NCBI RefSeq assembly: GCF_033807715.1
Contig: NC_084599.1
Location: 28,680,125-28,744,124 of the forward strand
DNA: 64,000 bases
Direction: 5' to 3'
Source of the DNA: Cololabis saira
Taxonomy: Eukaryota > Chordata > Actinopteri > Beloniformes > Belonidae
Shown here: positions 52,601 to 62,770 of the stretch, one piece after another
Layout: each line of letters opens with the position of its first letter
Position numbering within the stretch: the first letter of the stretch is position 1
Made by a program: the position numbers and the translations under genes
Notes under the pieces: model-generated
What the model saw: the letters and a program-made list of their open reading frames with translations, nothing else
Databases searched by the model: none
What the model was told of the DNA's origin: nothing

Positions 52601-53526
52601 ACCTTTACAACGCGTGCTCCACCCTCAACTACACACAGGCAGCCATGATGGGCCTCACTGGGAGCAGCCTACAGGACTCGCAGCAGCTCAGTTACAGTAG
52701 CCATGGCAACATCCCCAATATCATCCTAACAGGTAGGCATACTGCCACAGTCCACCAGATGTGCTTTCCTTTTATTAAACTCTTCTAGCAGTCTCTGAAG
52801 AGCAGCTGGTCGGAGGTAGTTCAGATGACCTCTGCTTCAACTGCACCATACATTTTACCAGTGTTTGTCCAGTTTCATTCATGTTTACCTTTGCAGTTTT
52901 CTTTTCACACAGGCAAAGTCACTTGTTATTCTTTCTTCCGCGTTATATATCTCATATGTTGGAGAAGGAGCAGGTTCATAAGTTCATGTCGTATGCACCG
53001 TTTTATAGACTTTTTGTGCTTTTTAACACTCAAGCAGACAAACAGTTCCTCAGTAATTGTTAGCATACATACCTGTGTACTACACCGATTACTTGAAGAG
53101 TCTACAGCGAGGCACACTCTGCAGAAAGTCCCTAATGAAATAATGTAAACAATGAAGACAAATGGAGGACATTGGTATTCCTTTTAAATCTTAATTCTGT
53201 GATACCATAAATGTGCAGACTTGGAACATTGACATTTAGTAATTCCTGAAACTGAAAAAAAACACCCTTTAGATTTGTTTTGAATCTGTATTTCTCAGAA
53301 GTTGCATTTCTCAGTCACAGGTGAGTCTCCGCCAAGCCTCTCCAAAGAGCTGACCAACTCTCTGGCAGGAGTTGGTGATGTCAGCTTTGACGCAGACTCT
53401 CAGTTTCCTCTGGACGAGTTAAAAATCGACCCTCTCACCCTGGATGGACTGCACATGCTCAATGATCCTGACATGGTGCTCACTGATCCCGCCACTGAGG
53501 ACACGTTTAGGATGGACAGGCTGTAA
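30099..53526 (+). CDS. crtc1: CREB-regulated transcription coactivator 1, complete
   Basis: Fourteen exons join in frame to 607 residues: 30099-30224, 40874-40990, 42896-43021, 43787-43848, 43994-44088, 44579-44664, 44746-44789, 45494-45717, 48382-48533, 48692-48922, 50478-50564, 52364-52450, 52558-52732, 53315-53526 (TAA). The N-terminal CREB-binding domain ([20 protein letters not shown]) is coiled-coil-like. Phosphorylation/14-3-3 sites are visible at Ser64 (GGSLPNVNQ) and Ser147 ([10 protein letters not shown], human Ser151). The central part is Ser/Pro/Gln-rich ([14 protein letters not shown]). The C-terminal activation domain has [20 protein letters not shown]. The protein shuttles from cytoplasm to nucleus on cAMP/calcium signals and boosts CREB transcription. 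Intron 3 is AT-AC. The human protein is 634 aa. Whether this is a teleost a or b copy is undetermined. Confidence 0.97.
30640..30726. repeat. Short tandem repeat (CAAACTACCTACACCC type)
   Basis: About five imperfect units of AAACTACCTACACC lie in crtc1 intron 1. Confidence 0.85.
30760..32060. repeat. AT-rich minisatellite in crtc1 intron 1, split by a hAT element
   Basis: Many imperfect copies of a unit built from TATATGTATATCTTTACACA and ATGACATACATATATATG run from about 30760 to 31300 and resume after 31803. Pure TA and CA/TG tracts lie at the ends (about 31310-31385, 31998-32055). The long ORFs here are artefacts of the repeat. Confidence 0.92.
31450..31802 (+). mobile_element. hAT MITE with perfect 8-bp TSD
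   Basis: The ends TAGGGCTGTGCGATTAATCG and the diverged complement ending CGCCCAGCCCTA match the hAT at 22234. GTTGATAC flanks it at 31442-31449 and 31803-31810. It interrupts the minisatellite. Confidence 0.93.
32440..33374. mobile_element. PIF/Harbinger-type MITE with TTA duplication
   Basis: The ends AGCCGGGCATACACTGTGCG and its complement (CGCACAGTGTATGCCCAGCT) are flanked by TTA at 32437-32439 and 33375-33377. Inside are a fragment of the GCCTGAATTATGG-type MITE (about 32825-32885) and a (TA)n tract (33058-33088). No transposase is visible. Confidence 0.85.
33740..35128. repeat. Old interspersed repeat split by a Tc1-like insertion
   Basis: The left half (about 33740-33859: CTGGAGCATATCCCAGCTCA) and right half (about 34902-35128: GGACTGTGGGAGGAAGCGGG, then GTGCTAACCACTAAGCCATC) form a repeat frequent in fish genomes when the middle is removed. 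The halves meet exactly at the TA target of the inserted element. Confidence 0.75.
33860..34901 (-). mobile_element. Degenerate Tc1/mariner-type element
   Basis: The ends CAGAACCATTCCAAATAATT and the complement of CAGACCTTTTCCAAAAAAGT are flanked by TA at 33858-33859 and 34902-34903. Both ends share the inner GAATATCATGGAAAAG. The minus strand retains pieces of a transposase C-terminus ([15 protein letters not shown], in broken frames). It is inactive. Confidence 0.8.
35130..35236. repeat. Short inverted repeat (hairpin)
   Basis: AAAAACTGTTGGATGAAGCT at about 35131 and AGCTTCTCATCCAACAGTTT near 35214 are near-perfect complements separated by about 55 bp. It may be a small fold-back element. 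Confidence 0.8.
35237..36389. other. crtc1 intron 1 sequence, nothing recognised
   Basis: AT-rich unique-looking sequence without exon-like segments or terminal repeats that I could identify. Confidence 0.5.
36684..37675 (-). mobile_element. Rex3 (RTE-clade) retrotransposon, 5'-truncated
   Basis: On the minus strand an RT frame ends in a very short 3' tail with GGATGGATGGATGGA, the known (GATG)n-type tail of Rex3. A 13-bp duplication, GGAGTGAAGAGTA, flanks it at 36671-36683 and 37676-37688. At the truncated 5' junction there is an extra near-copy of the same 12 bp. Confidence 0.88.
36712..37675 (-). pseudogene. Rex3/RTE reverse transcriptase C-terminal part
   Basis: The open frame covers the second half of the [22 protein letters not shown], the catalytic [34 protein letters not shown], then the basic C-terminal region ([32 protein letters not shown]). 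The endonuclease and N-terminal RT are absent. The frame is uninterrupted, suggesting a rather recent insertion. Sequence upstream of 37675 in the same frame is host DNA, not Rex3. Confidence 0.88.
38027..39569 (-). mobile_element. Tc1-family transposon, full length between TIRs but dead
   Basis: The ends CAGTGCATCCGGAAAGTATT and the complement of CAGTTCACCCGGAAAGTATT are inverted repeats, with CACAGCGCTTCAC inside both. TA follows the right end (39570-39571). The left flank is TAGT, so that side is imperfect. The transposase on the minus strand is broken. Confidence 0.88.
38260..39138 (-). pseudogene. Tc1 transposase pseudogene
   Basis: From 39138 the frame reads [20 protein letters not shown] (second helix-turn-helix/GRPR linker) to MRNKIL. 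There a stop replaces the Trp just before SDETK. It then continues through [13 protein letters not shown] and [11 protein letters not shown], another stop, and [20 protein letters not shown] to the end. The first ~50 residues are missing. The DDE residues are recognisable but the premature stops rule out activity. Confidence 0.88.
39572..40873. other. End of crtc1 intron 1, nothing recognised
   Basis: AT-rich sequence without recognisable repeats or coding segments, ending at the crtc1 exon 2 acceptor (TTTGCACAG). Confidence 0.5.
42146..42538. mobile_element. MITE with ends TACCATATTGTCTGGACTAT
   Basis: The left end TACCATATTGTCTGGACTAT and right end ATAGTCCAGAAAACACGGTA are inverted repeats, with several CAAGCCGCA/GCCGCACCT motifs inside. 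ATCAAG occurs directly on both sides (42140-42145, 42539-42544). It lies in crtc1 intron 2. Confidence 0.82.
43022..43786 (+). other. crtc1: U12-type AT-AC intron 3 of crtc1
   Basis: The intron begins ATATCCTTAT, the U12 5' splice-site consensus. It ends TCCTTAACTTAATTTAC, where CCTTAAC is a U12 branch-point match about 10 nt before the AC. There is no GT-AG alternative that preserves the protein: this junction joins ...VDKHGRQ to [13 protein letters not shown] exactly as in the CRTC1 protein. The phase is 0 and the length 765 bp. Confidence 0.9.
45825..46520 (-). mobile_element. hAT element with perfect 8-bp TSD
   Basis: The ends TAGTGATGCACCGAAATG and the complement ending TTCGGTGCATCACTA are flanked by ATTTATTT at 45817-45824 and 46521-46528. 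The minus strand around 46125-46334 encodes [20 protein letters not shown] and further residues, probably a remnant of the transposase N-terminal region. It lies in crtc1 intron 8. Confidence 0.9.
46537..46600. repeat. (CA)n microsatellite
   Basis: About 31 uninterrupted CA units start just after the hAT element and are followed by a TA tract. Confidence 0.97.
46913..47398. mobile_element. Non-autonomous hAT element, 8-bp TSD with one mismatch
   Basis: The ends CAGTGGTCCTCAACC and TTGAGAACCACTG are flanked by CAGTAGAG (46905-46912) and CAGTAGAC (47399-47406). The interior contains repeated GTACCCCC motifs. It lies in crtc1 intron 8. Confidence 0.9.
47410..47973. mobile_element. PIF/Harbinger-type MITE with TAA duplication
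   Basis: The ends GACCCTGTCCACACGTAGCC and its complement (GGCTACGTGTGGACGGTGTC) are flanked by TAA at 47407-47409 and 47974-47976. It contains a fragment of the GCCTGAATTATGG-type MITE at about 47590-47648. It starts four bases after the neighbouring hAT duplication begins to end, so two elements sit back to back. Confidence 0.87.
49002..49605. mobile_element. TIR element in crtc1 intron 10
   Basis: The ends ATGGCCCTTTTGCACTAGTC and the complement GACTAGTGGAAAAGTGGCAT are inverted repeats. The inside is GC-rich and includes three AACGGGGACA units at about 49498-49534. No clear target duplication was found and no transposase is visible. Confidence 0.72.
49753..50199 (-). mobile_element. TTAA-flanked MITE (AGGGGACCTATTATG ends)
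   Basis: The ends AGGGGACCTATTATG and CATAATAGGTCCCCT are flanked by TTAA at 49749-49752 and 50200-50203, as for piggyBac or Kolobok elements. The same family, in the opposite orientation, occurs at 60171-61020. Confidence 0.87.
51436..51906. mobile_element. Long member of the GCCTGAATTATGG MITE family
   Basis: The ends AAGCCTGAATTATGGTTCTG and CAGAACCATAACTCAGCCTT are inverted repeats of about 40 bp. The core is longer than in the copies at 19092 and 29276, so it may be closer to an intact element. It lies in crtc1 intron 11. Confidence 0.85.
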
Positions 53527-54571
53527 TGTAATATTCAGCCTGTGGTTCAGAACAATTAACGGAAAAAAAATAAGAAAAGAAAATAACACTAACTTGTGAA
53601 TGGAGTGAAATAAAGGGCAGGTTGAATCCTTTCCCTCGTTGCATGGCTGTCCAGCTGTCTGACCTCGCCCTTGACTCCGTGAAGCCCTTTGAAGCGATGC
53701 GCCATCAAAAGACAACGGGGAAAAAATAAATACAGTGGCTTGCCGGGGAATGGCCTTGCTGTTGTTTTGAATGAGATTGGTTGCTCAGAGCTTTTGCTAG
53801 CCTACTGTGTTTACAGTGTACCATTACATGCCACATATATTACAAAATGCACATTTTAGATTTAATTTTTTCCTTTCATATCCACTATTAATTTGGTTCT
53901 GATTCACTTATAGCAGGAGGCTGCTAAGACACTGGGCTGAACCTGTTATTATGGCTCTGTCCAAAAAAAATAATACAAATAAAAACAATATAGCCAGTTT
54001 GTTACCCGCCCCCCCAGTGAACACCGGTTATCCCATCATAGCATAACGGCTTTCTATTTCACACTCTAAAGCTTTATTTTTAAACACGAAATGTTATTTT
54101 CATCTTGTATGTTTTTATGCTTTATGTATTTAAATATTTTATTTATTTGGTTAAAAGATTTTATATTCCATTTCATAACTTCAATTTGATGCCAAAATGT
54201 TGTCTGTAGGCATAGTGTAAAATTGCACTGATGTAATTTGTGTGTATTTATTGATTACTAACATATTTATATATGTGTTTGTTAAGCTACTTGGTCAATG
54301 AAGGAGTGTAAAACCTCCCCATAGTTGCTCTTAGGTGTTAGATGTGCCATTCTTTGACATTGATGTGCTGCAAACCAACAGTCAAATTCAAATCTCATAG
54401 TTTTTAGCGCCACCTCAGAAAAAGTTGCACGCTCCACAAATGCGTTGGCTTTATGACTCTGGAATAAACGTCTTCTAGAGAAAATCAGGCATTTTCTATT
54501 AAACCAGAATGCGAAATTGATGAATTTATGAGCAGTAAAGAAAAATAATCATATAGTATGTGTATGTATAT

Positions 54572-54604
<33 letters not shown>

Positions 54605-57600
54605 AAATATATACATACATATGTATATGTTTAGTGAAGGAAAATGTCAATTTTTTAACCAGAGAATACTACAAGAAAAAAAATTTAATCTTTTTAAGTC
54701 GTCACTGTGAAATCACCTGATTTTGCCTTACAGTAACATTCTACTGTTCTACTTAAGTGTCTGATGTGACAACGTATTTTCATAAGTTATTGTACCATTT
54801 TTTTGTATTTAAGAGGAGCCTTTGGTCAGTGATATTTGTGGTTTTGTTGTGCTACATTTGACAAATCAATGTACTGTATTTTGTAGCGTTACACTTTATA
54901 GCCAAATTGTTGTTTTTCATTGTTTTTTTGTTGTTTTTTAAGTGGGGCAAGAGGGGAAAAAAAAATCTTAGGAGGATTTTAAATATTTGAGGAGAAGTGC
55001 AATTATGGGGAGGCTTTTTGCTCCTTGAAGGGGAATCTCTAACAAAAACTGACCTTTGACCCGGAACTTATCAGAAACTACATCCCATTCAGTGATAAGA
55101 TAACGGTTTATGGAAGAACACTATTGATGGCCCCCAGTAGTTGTTTTTTTTAATTTATATATATTTTTTAAAAGATGCAGTCTCCAGATTTTGTCATGGT
55201 CTATGAAAATGTGTTTTATTATAGGTCTTCATCCATCTGTACAAGGTACACAAAAGTTAACTAAAGGTTCCCCTAATGTAGGAAGTATTGTATGCAGTGT
55301 ATCAACAGCACTAAGATGTATTTTGATCCTTTCAGACTTTTAAGCAACACGAATGGGGTCAGAAACACTAAATCTAGAATCACTGACTATCTTCTCAAGC
55401 CCAACTTTAGACTGACATAATTAACAGTAACTTCAAAATGGTATTTCAGCTTTTTGTCAGAGTTTCCCTGAGAGGCTTATGTACGTGTGTGGGATCATCT
55501 TTGGGATATTGTAATATTTGTGTGCTCATCTGCTAATGTTTTCTCACCTAAAGCGCTCATGGGAAGACTGTGTAAGACCCCTGAACAAGGAATCACATTG
55601 GGTTTACCTCTACAGTTGGACAATTTCTCAGTTGAAGTTTTCATCGACTGCTGTAAAGCTCCATCAGCAGTTTTATTTGCCTTTAACACACCTGTGATTC
55701 CTATGCAAATGAGACAAAAAAACAAAAAAAAAACTTTTTAAAGGAAAAATTCAACACTTTCCACAAGCTCAGCTGGATTTATTCTTCTAAAGCAATTTAA
55801 CATTGGAGGTGTTTTTACTGTTAAGACTTACCTGGTACTTCTCAGAGCTACTGAGATACATGTGGTCAGCATGGGCTGCTTTTATTTCCTTATACGTGTA
55901 ATAAAAGGTTTAAAGCTTAAGAAATCTTAAAGATCAACTTTATTCTGAGTTATCTTTCTCCACTATTAGCATCACAGAGCTCCAAAAATGTCAATGATGG
56001 CTCTTTGTAAAAAGATGTGATTATCTGAGAAGAAGGTGGTAAAAGCTGCCGGACTGCATGTCTTTTCAGATCGCTGTAGCTCCGCTTTAATTAATGTAGA
56101 CTAAATGGATTATATGAACGCAGGACGTTGACAGGACAGTGTTGCAGTGGCGATATGACAATCAATGGAGTGAATATGAGCTGGAAAATGATGAATGAGA
56201 AAGATCACCATAGAGAAACATAAATCCAGTTTCTTTTACTTCTAAATCATATTTCTTTGCGATTTCCATTCATATACAAAACATGTCTGCCGTCTTTGCA
56301 GAGAATTTCTTCAACCTACTGTTATAAATCACCTTAGTTTTTCTACTTTATAAAAGCACTTTTCCCTCTTATTCTAAAGGAACTGGCATCTCGATCAGTG
56401 ATGCAAAATCAAATATACTTTTTTTTTTATCTGAAGTTTTGTAAATGTTGAATTTTTCCTTTAAATCTCTAAAATAAGTCTACAGATTTCCTGTTTTCAG
56501 AAGTTTACATACCTTTGGGGAAAAAGAAAAGGCAACAGTAAACGTAGTCTTTTAGATTTCACTGTTTTGTTGCCAATAGCACCAGTGTTAAGAGCTTTTC
56601 CTTTCTCTCATCCAGCTAAACACTGGTCATTCACACCGACTTTGTACATACTATAGCTGAAACAAAATGCATGATGAAACTGACAGTCCAAACCTCGTAA
56701 TGAAGGTCTTCTATAGCTCCACAGGTTTGATTTGTGTCACATAACGCTATCACAAAGTCTAAAGGGATGCATGTGTGGGTTTCTGCTGTGCAACAGTGAA
56801 CTCCTATTAAGTGACTCTGTTACCTCCATCTCTGTACGATGCTACTTCACAGATGATAAAAGAATGTAATTTCCGTGGCAGTGTCCTAGTTTTAGCCTTT
56901 TGACAAATGAGCCAATACTCGGAGCGTTTGGTCCCATCACAGGCGGACCAGTTCTCTCTCCTCCGTGCTCGCCCCTCTGAAGAATCAGTTTGTTGCTTGT
57001 TCCACTCTTATCTTCCGGCTGTAGCATCTCTGCATACGAGTTCGAAACAGTTGAATCTTGAACGTGGCGTCGATCCGGCCTCTCCTCTCTTGTCAGCACA
57101 ATCTGTTGGCTTTCTTGATGAAATGAAAAGTCTTGTCTTGTAAAGTTTGCAATTGGCACGCACACTGATTGTTTGCATTTGTGGACCTTTTGAAGCTTCT
57201 GCGTTGACGCAGTCAACTGCATGACATGAGACACATTGAGCAGTCTCTTATCCCATGTTATGTACAGGACTTTGATCTTGCTATGCTGAAGCAAAGTGTG
57301 TTTTAACTTTTTCTTTTTGCCTATCATATCAATTCTGCGATGGGTAGGGTATAACGTTTTTTTTTCTCCTTTTTTTTTCGTGTGTGTTTTTGTGCAATGT
57401 TTAGTCCAATAGTTGCTTCGCACTTTATTTGTGATTCCCTGACATTTGAGCAGGGACAGTTCTACCCAATGTGAATGCTGCCAGATATTTTGATGTATGA
57501 AAAAAGATGGATTCTCTATTTTCTTTTCAAAATTTAACATTTGCTTGTTTGTTGTTTTTTTTTTTGTTTAGTTAAAAAAAAAAGATTTTTAGAGATGCAA

Positions 57601-59649
57601 AATTAGAAAGGGCTTACTCCAGTGCAGCTTGCGCTCTAATGTTGGAAAGGATCAGAGGGAGTCACTTCTATTGTCCCACCGTCCTGTGTTCCCCGGTATT
57701 ATTTAGCCCTTAAAACATTTCACATGGACATGTTTCTGAGATTTACATGGCACATGATGGGACATGTTCCCCATCTCTGTATCCTCTTAACAAAAACTGT
57801 AAATGTGGGAATTCGTCTTGTGGGGTTTTAAAACATGTCATGGAATTTCTTCTGAATATCATACGTCACTTACTTGTACTGTAAGTGTATTTAAAGTTTT
57901 TTTTGTGTAACTTTTTACACTGTTTATACACAAAATGGTTAGAGTAGAAATACAGAGGAGATCCACACATCTCAGTGACACCACACACTCTATTTCATGA
58001 CACCAGGGTTTGTTTTTCTGCTCCACAGCACTGGTTGGGGGTTAATTTGCTCCAGTAAGGAAGTTAGTTGGATGATAATTCCAAATATTTTAGTTGTAAT
58101 GGGTCCACTTTGATCCAAATGCCGTACAACATTTTACGTGTGTGGAAATGTTGCTGAACTGGGGAACTTGGGACCTTGGAGACATAGATGTGCTCCCGTA
58201 CAGCTTCGAATGTATTTCTTTTATGGACACCCCCCCCAACAAACATTGAAGTATCAGTCTCTCAAATCTCACACTGATTGACCTCTGTAGTTAACTGTAG
58301 TTTGAAGAAAAACAACTAAAATGAAGAAGTTTGCATTAACTACAAACTCTGCTGGTGGCTACTCTCTAGCAGACCCTCGCTTCACAAACGTAGCTGGAGT
58401 TCTTAAATGCAGGTTGCTCCTTTTATCCAACAACCTTTCCTCGGCTGCCTAAAACCTGCAGAGGATTTACGAGGAAAATACGCTGTCAAAAAACGCATAT
58501 TCTATCGTAGATGCCGGTCCACAGCTCTGGTGTGCATTCTCAGAATTGGGAATTGATGAAAGGTGTGTTAAATGTTTCCATTATTGTCACAGGTTTGCTA
58601 ACAGCAAATGTAACTCTGGGAAAATACTTTATCAGATTAGGCAGCTAATAAACATTTCCTTAAAGTAAGGAGTTGGAAAAATAGCTTTTAGAGTTTGAAA
58701 AATAACTGATTTGTGAACCAGAATTGAAGTTCTATGTCTTTGCCTGACTGTACGTTGAAAGGTGGAGAGCAAACTTCAGCCGAAGGTCCATTCTTTTCCA
58801 AATAGAGATGTTCAGGTCATCGTGTTAATGGTTGAGTTTGGACACGTTTGCGCGTGTTTGTTTGAGATATCATCCATGTATTTGCAGCCAGTTCAAGTTG
58901 TGTTTTAAAAAAAAAAAAAAAAAAATCAAAACAAAAGCAGTAAATCTGGATTTTTGTCTCGGGTTGAAAAAGGAGAAACAGGAGTTTCCTCCGTCCCAGA
59001 ATAAGACAAAGGAGTTGCTCCATCTGTACTGCAGAAGGATTTAGGTTTCAAGGACATGTCCCTTTAATAACACGGGGTTTTTCTTAATGACTCTGCATTT
59101 CATTGAAACTTTTAAAAGTCTCTAGAAATACACAGTTCAAGGTTCACTTTAGGCTTATAGTGAGAATAGCATATCACTGTTGTCCTGTAAGTTGTAGTAA
59201 AAGACCTGTAGTTATTTATTTGTTGCCATGTGATTCTCTTTATGTGACCATTTGTTTATAAGATGAACGAAAACTGTTAATTAAATTGAATGTGGAAGAC
59301 AGATTTTTCTCTGCACATAGTCTTGATTTGCAGAACGTGCTGATAAAAAGCTGTTCATTGTCATTTTACAACATCACAGCATGTTGCTGTGAACATGCAT
59401 GACATTTAAACTGTTGTATACTGTCTTTGCTTTCAATTCTATTTTGTAATCTGTATTTCCAAATGCAAATTTAAAAGATTATTTTGGATATGTGCATGCT
59501 TGTGAAATGTTCAGAATGTTGATTTCCACTAAAAGCTGTTGAGTTTGAAAAAAAACAAACAAACAAACAAAAAAAAACAAGTCATGTCTGGTATTTTAAA
59601 CTGAATGTTTGGCCTTTTTCTGCAGCGTAGTGAGTTCATAGCCTCCAAA
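53527..59649 (+). other. crtc1 3'UTR and downstream, no further gene seen
   Basis: This AT-rich 6.1 kb follows the crtc1 stop and appears mostly free of the transposons that fill the introns, which suggests a long 3'UTR. AATAAA hexamers occur at 53725, 54463 and 58647, so several 3' ends are possible. A TA tract lies at about 54568-54605. The longest ORFs here are antisense and look accidental. Confidence 0.55.
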
Positions 59650-61413
59650 AGTCTAGGCACCCTTGGTCAAAATGTCAGACTGCTTGTGCCTAAGGTATAA
59701 AGTTTAAGGTTTGCTTACTTTGCTGTGTGACTACAGCAAAATGCTCTGCCAGCTAAAGGTCTCGTAACCTTGATGTCCTGTGAGATTCTTGGTTTTTTTG
59801 CACTGTTGAAATCAATTTGGTTTTTAGATGTGAGGACTCTTTGGGGCAAAACTTTCAGCTTCCTTTTCTTCAGAAAATCCATTATGGACCTTGATGTTCT
59901 TTTAAGATCAATATGCAATATGCGTAAGAGTCCTTCTCTTTCATCCTCAGCTTTTTATAGACTGATGGTTACTTATGAAATGTTCTGCAGTCTCTTCAAC
60001 CATCCGCAAATGCTCCCAGTGCCATTGATCCCAACAGAAGCTAAAAGCACAACTGATCCACAGTCATACTTAAAGGGGCTGCAGGACTTTGAAAGCATCC
60101 CCACTTTACTTTTAATGGCTAAAACGTTATAAAAAAGTTCATACAGAACAGTTATTCAACAGTTGCTTAAAGGGGACCTATTATGAAAAACATGTTTTTT
60201 TTTCTTTAACATATATAAAGTGGTCTCCCCTCAGCCTGCCAACTCAGAGAAGGAGGAAAGCAACCAAATTCTGCAGTGTCTGTACAGCCGCCCGGATGAG
60301 CCGTCCAGTGTCATGTGGATCTACGAGCCGTTCAGATTCTGCTGATTTTCGTTACGTAACCAAAATGCAAACCACACCCACAACTAAACACCGTGTAACT
60401 GCATGCGAGCGTCCGACCACCGCATCGCACTGCGTGACATCGGACCCTCTCTGTCCATCTCCCTCCAGCAGCTGCCACTTTATTGAGGTTTTTGTGGTGA
60501 AATGAGGAGGAATCATAGAGATAACTTCTCATTTCAACTAACTGGATCAGCCGTTCCTCATCCGTGACTGTTTCCTACAGCGCTTTCAACCGGCTTTCAA
60601 CGCGAGGGACAGGAAGAAAATAGAAGCAGCAGGGCGTTTGACAAATGTTCCGCTCAAAACGGCGACGCGGCCAGTTAGGACAGTCCAATAGAAAATACAG
60701 CAATGGAATTGATTTTGTCGCTGACGCTCGCTCGCATCGCATGCAGTTATGACACGGTAACTCCGCCGGCCGGAGCTTCCAACATTTTTTCGTAGCGGTG
60801 TATCGCGTCATTCAGGCAGCCAATCAGCACAGAGCCTCATTATCATAGCCTCCCCGTCCACTCAGAATCCCTCATAGATAATGAGGTTAGAGACTGGGAA
60901 GATAAAGACATGGCTCAGAGGCTGAATTTCTGATTTATTTAGCAAAAACAATCAAAAGCTTGTTTTTAAGTCATTCAAGGCCTGTTTAAAATAGACATTA
61001 GATGCCATAATAGGTCCCCTTTAAGTGATTATTTCTGCACCGCTCCTTTTCTGCTTCTGTTCACAAGTATTGTTCCCAAACAACTTGGCTGTGTTTAATT
61101 GGGGTGAGGACAAAAGAAGGGTTTTTCTATCATGAATTGAGTTAAATTCAGTTTTATATATGTGGTTTCTATTACTATAAAAATTGTCTCTAGGTGCCTT
61201 CCAGACACCCAGAACGTGACCCCCAAGCAATTATTAAATAAACAACGGCAGGTGAAAAAATCTTCCAAGAAGTCTGCTAAAGGTCTCTTCCGGTCACAGA
61301 GGTGGTTTATTTGAACTTGCATCCATCCTGGAGCAGCAAAGAAAGTTTTCTTCCTCTAAATGCAAACCTGACCACCTCTTTTTTACGGTGAGGACACATT
61401 TTGACCAAGGGTG
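59650..61413. mobile_element. TIR element with nested MITE, between crtc1 and comp
   Basis: CACCCTTGGTCAAAATGT near 59667 and ACATTTTGACCAAGGGTG near 61396 are inverted repeats bracketing 1.7 kb. About half of that is the inserted TTAA MITE. The remaining sequence has no intact ORF. The superfamily is unclear and the borders are approximate. Confidence 0.6.
60171..61020 (+). mobile_element. TTAA-flanked MITE, longer copy, opposite orientation
   Basis: The ends AGGGGACCTATTATG and CCATAATAGGTCCCCT are flanked by TTAA at 60167-60170 and 61021-61024. The sub-terminal sequence (GAGCCGTCCAGTGTCATGTG) matches the inverted sequence in the 49753 copy. At 850 bp it is about twice as long. Confidence 0.88.
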
Positions 61414-61655
61414 TATCACATCTACAGCACTTTTTTCTTGTTTTTTTTTTTTAAAGACTAATTTGCATTATAAAAATGAATTTGTAGGTTGAGATAATTT
61501 TACTGAAGATGACTTGTATGACATTTTTTTCCTTGCATCTTAAAGCTACATTCAAAAAGCAACCACTTTGCTCTTTGCTAATATGCCATATTTTGTGAGT
61601 ACAATCAAATTTCCATTTGCAGTAACTTCACCGCCATCAGATATGAAAATCCACA

Positions 61656-61661
61656 TTTATT
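61656..61661 (-). terminator. Possible polyadenylation signal for comp
   Basis: AATAAA on the minus strand, 274 bp after the comp stop codon. It is a single-hexamer prediction. Confidence 0.4.
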
Positions 61662-61934
61662 CATCACTGATAGTTCATTCTATGCAGAGGATAAAATTTA
61701 CAGCAACATTATTGAAGACAAAAGTTTCTGATTGATTTTAACTAAACAAACATTTCATATCATGTGCCGGCTTCCCCCTGGAGGAAAGTTTACCGCTGCG
61801 ATGTTTCCCCCTCGACCATTTCTCATCTCACAACTGAAGACGTTTCTCCCGTGGTGGACGTTCAACATTTGAATACTGTGAATATTCTTCGTGGAGCCCA
61901 GTTGTGCATTGCAAAGTGTTTTGTTTGGTTGTCG

Positions 61935-62770
61935 TCAGACTCCCAGCTGGACCTGCTGGGCTCTGTAAGTGTCAAAGTCCTCAGGAAGAGTGTCTACAAA
62001 GAAAGTAAGTTCACAGATTTGTCAGAAAATTCACTCTTGACTTTTATTGCTGCTGCATTCATACTTCGGTTGAGCACTTCCTGTAGGACTTTAGCGCAAA
62101 ATGGGTTTTCACACCCGACTTTTAGTCAGAAATTAATCAAAGTAAGCCTTCTGTACAGCATCTTGACACAGCGAGGTCACATTGTTTGCCTTTTTATGTT
62201 TTTACGTCTAATTGAATAATCGAGTAGCTTGAGCACATTTAAGGGAAAATCGAAAAGCACTTTGGTAACAGTTTAGTTTGAACCCTTTTCACTCACCGTT
62301 GCAACGATAACGCAGGTTGGCCCAGATGATGTTCTCCTGGGAGAAACAGAAGACTCCTAGCCGGCCTCCTCTCATTGTGGCGTCTATAATCACGCCTGTG
62401 TCTGCCACCATTTTAGGACCCTCATAGAAACGAACTCTGCAGATCAACAGATGGGCGGGAAAAACACATTTAACTGATTCTGTATATTTGAACCACATTC
62501 TACAGGGACAAGGTTGTTAAACTAATATGTGTCCTCTCATCTAAGATGAATAACCACGACAACTACCCAACGTGGAGGATTTTAACCCAGTTAGTACCTG
62601 ATGTAGCCGTCGGCCGGCCGATGCTGGAGGAACCACCGGTATGAAGTCTTGTCTTTCCATCCAACATTGCGGGCGTCTTTCCAGAGGAGTTTCACCTGGT
62701 CACTGGTGTCGCCGGTGTGCCACAAGGAATTCCTCAGATTCTCACCTGGACCTGTGTTCGACTTTACTGC
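61935..62770 (-). CDS. comp: Thrombospondin-family protein, C-terminal three exons (probably COMP)
   Basis: The minus-strand exons 62770-62598, 62436-62297 and 61993-61935 join in frame to 123 residues plus TGA. They form the end of the thrombospondin C-terminal lectin-like domain: [79 protein letters not shown], and the tail [19 protein letters not shown]. Family members are secreted calcium-binding pentamers of the extracellular matrix; COMP acts in cartilage and tendon. Earlier exons lie beyond the window. I prefer comp because the gene is tail-to-tail with crtc1, as in human. From sequence alone thbs3 is possible. Confidence 0.85.

Noticed and set aside
56842..57540. 232-codon ORF antisense to the crtc1 3'UTR
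   Set aside because: Low-complexity Lys/His/Gln-rich translation with no recognisable motif, no splice context and no promoter features. Most likely chance.
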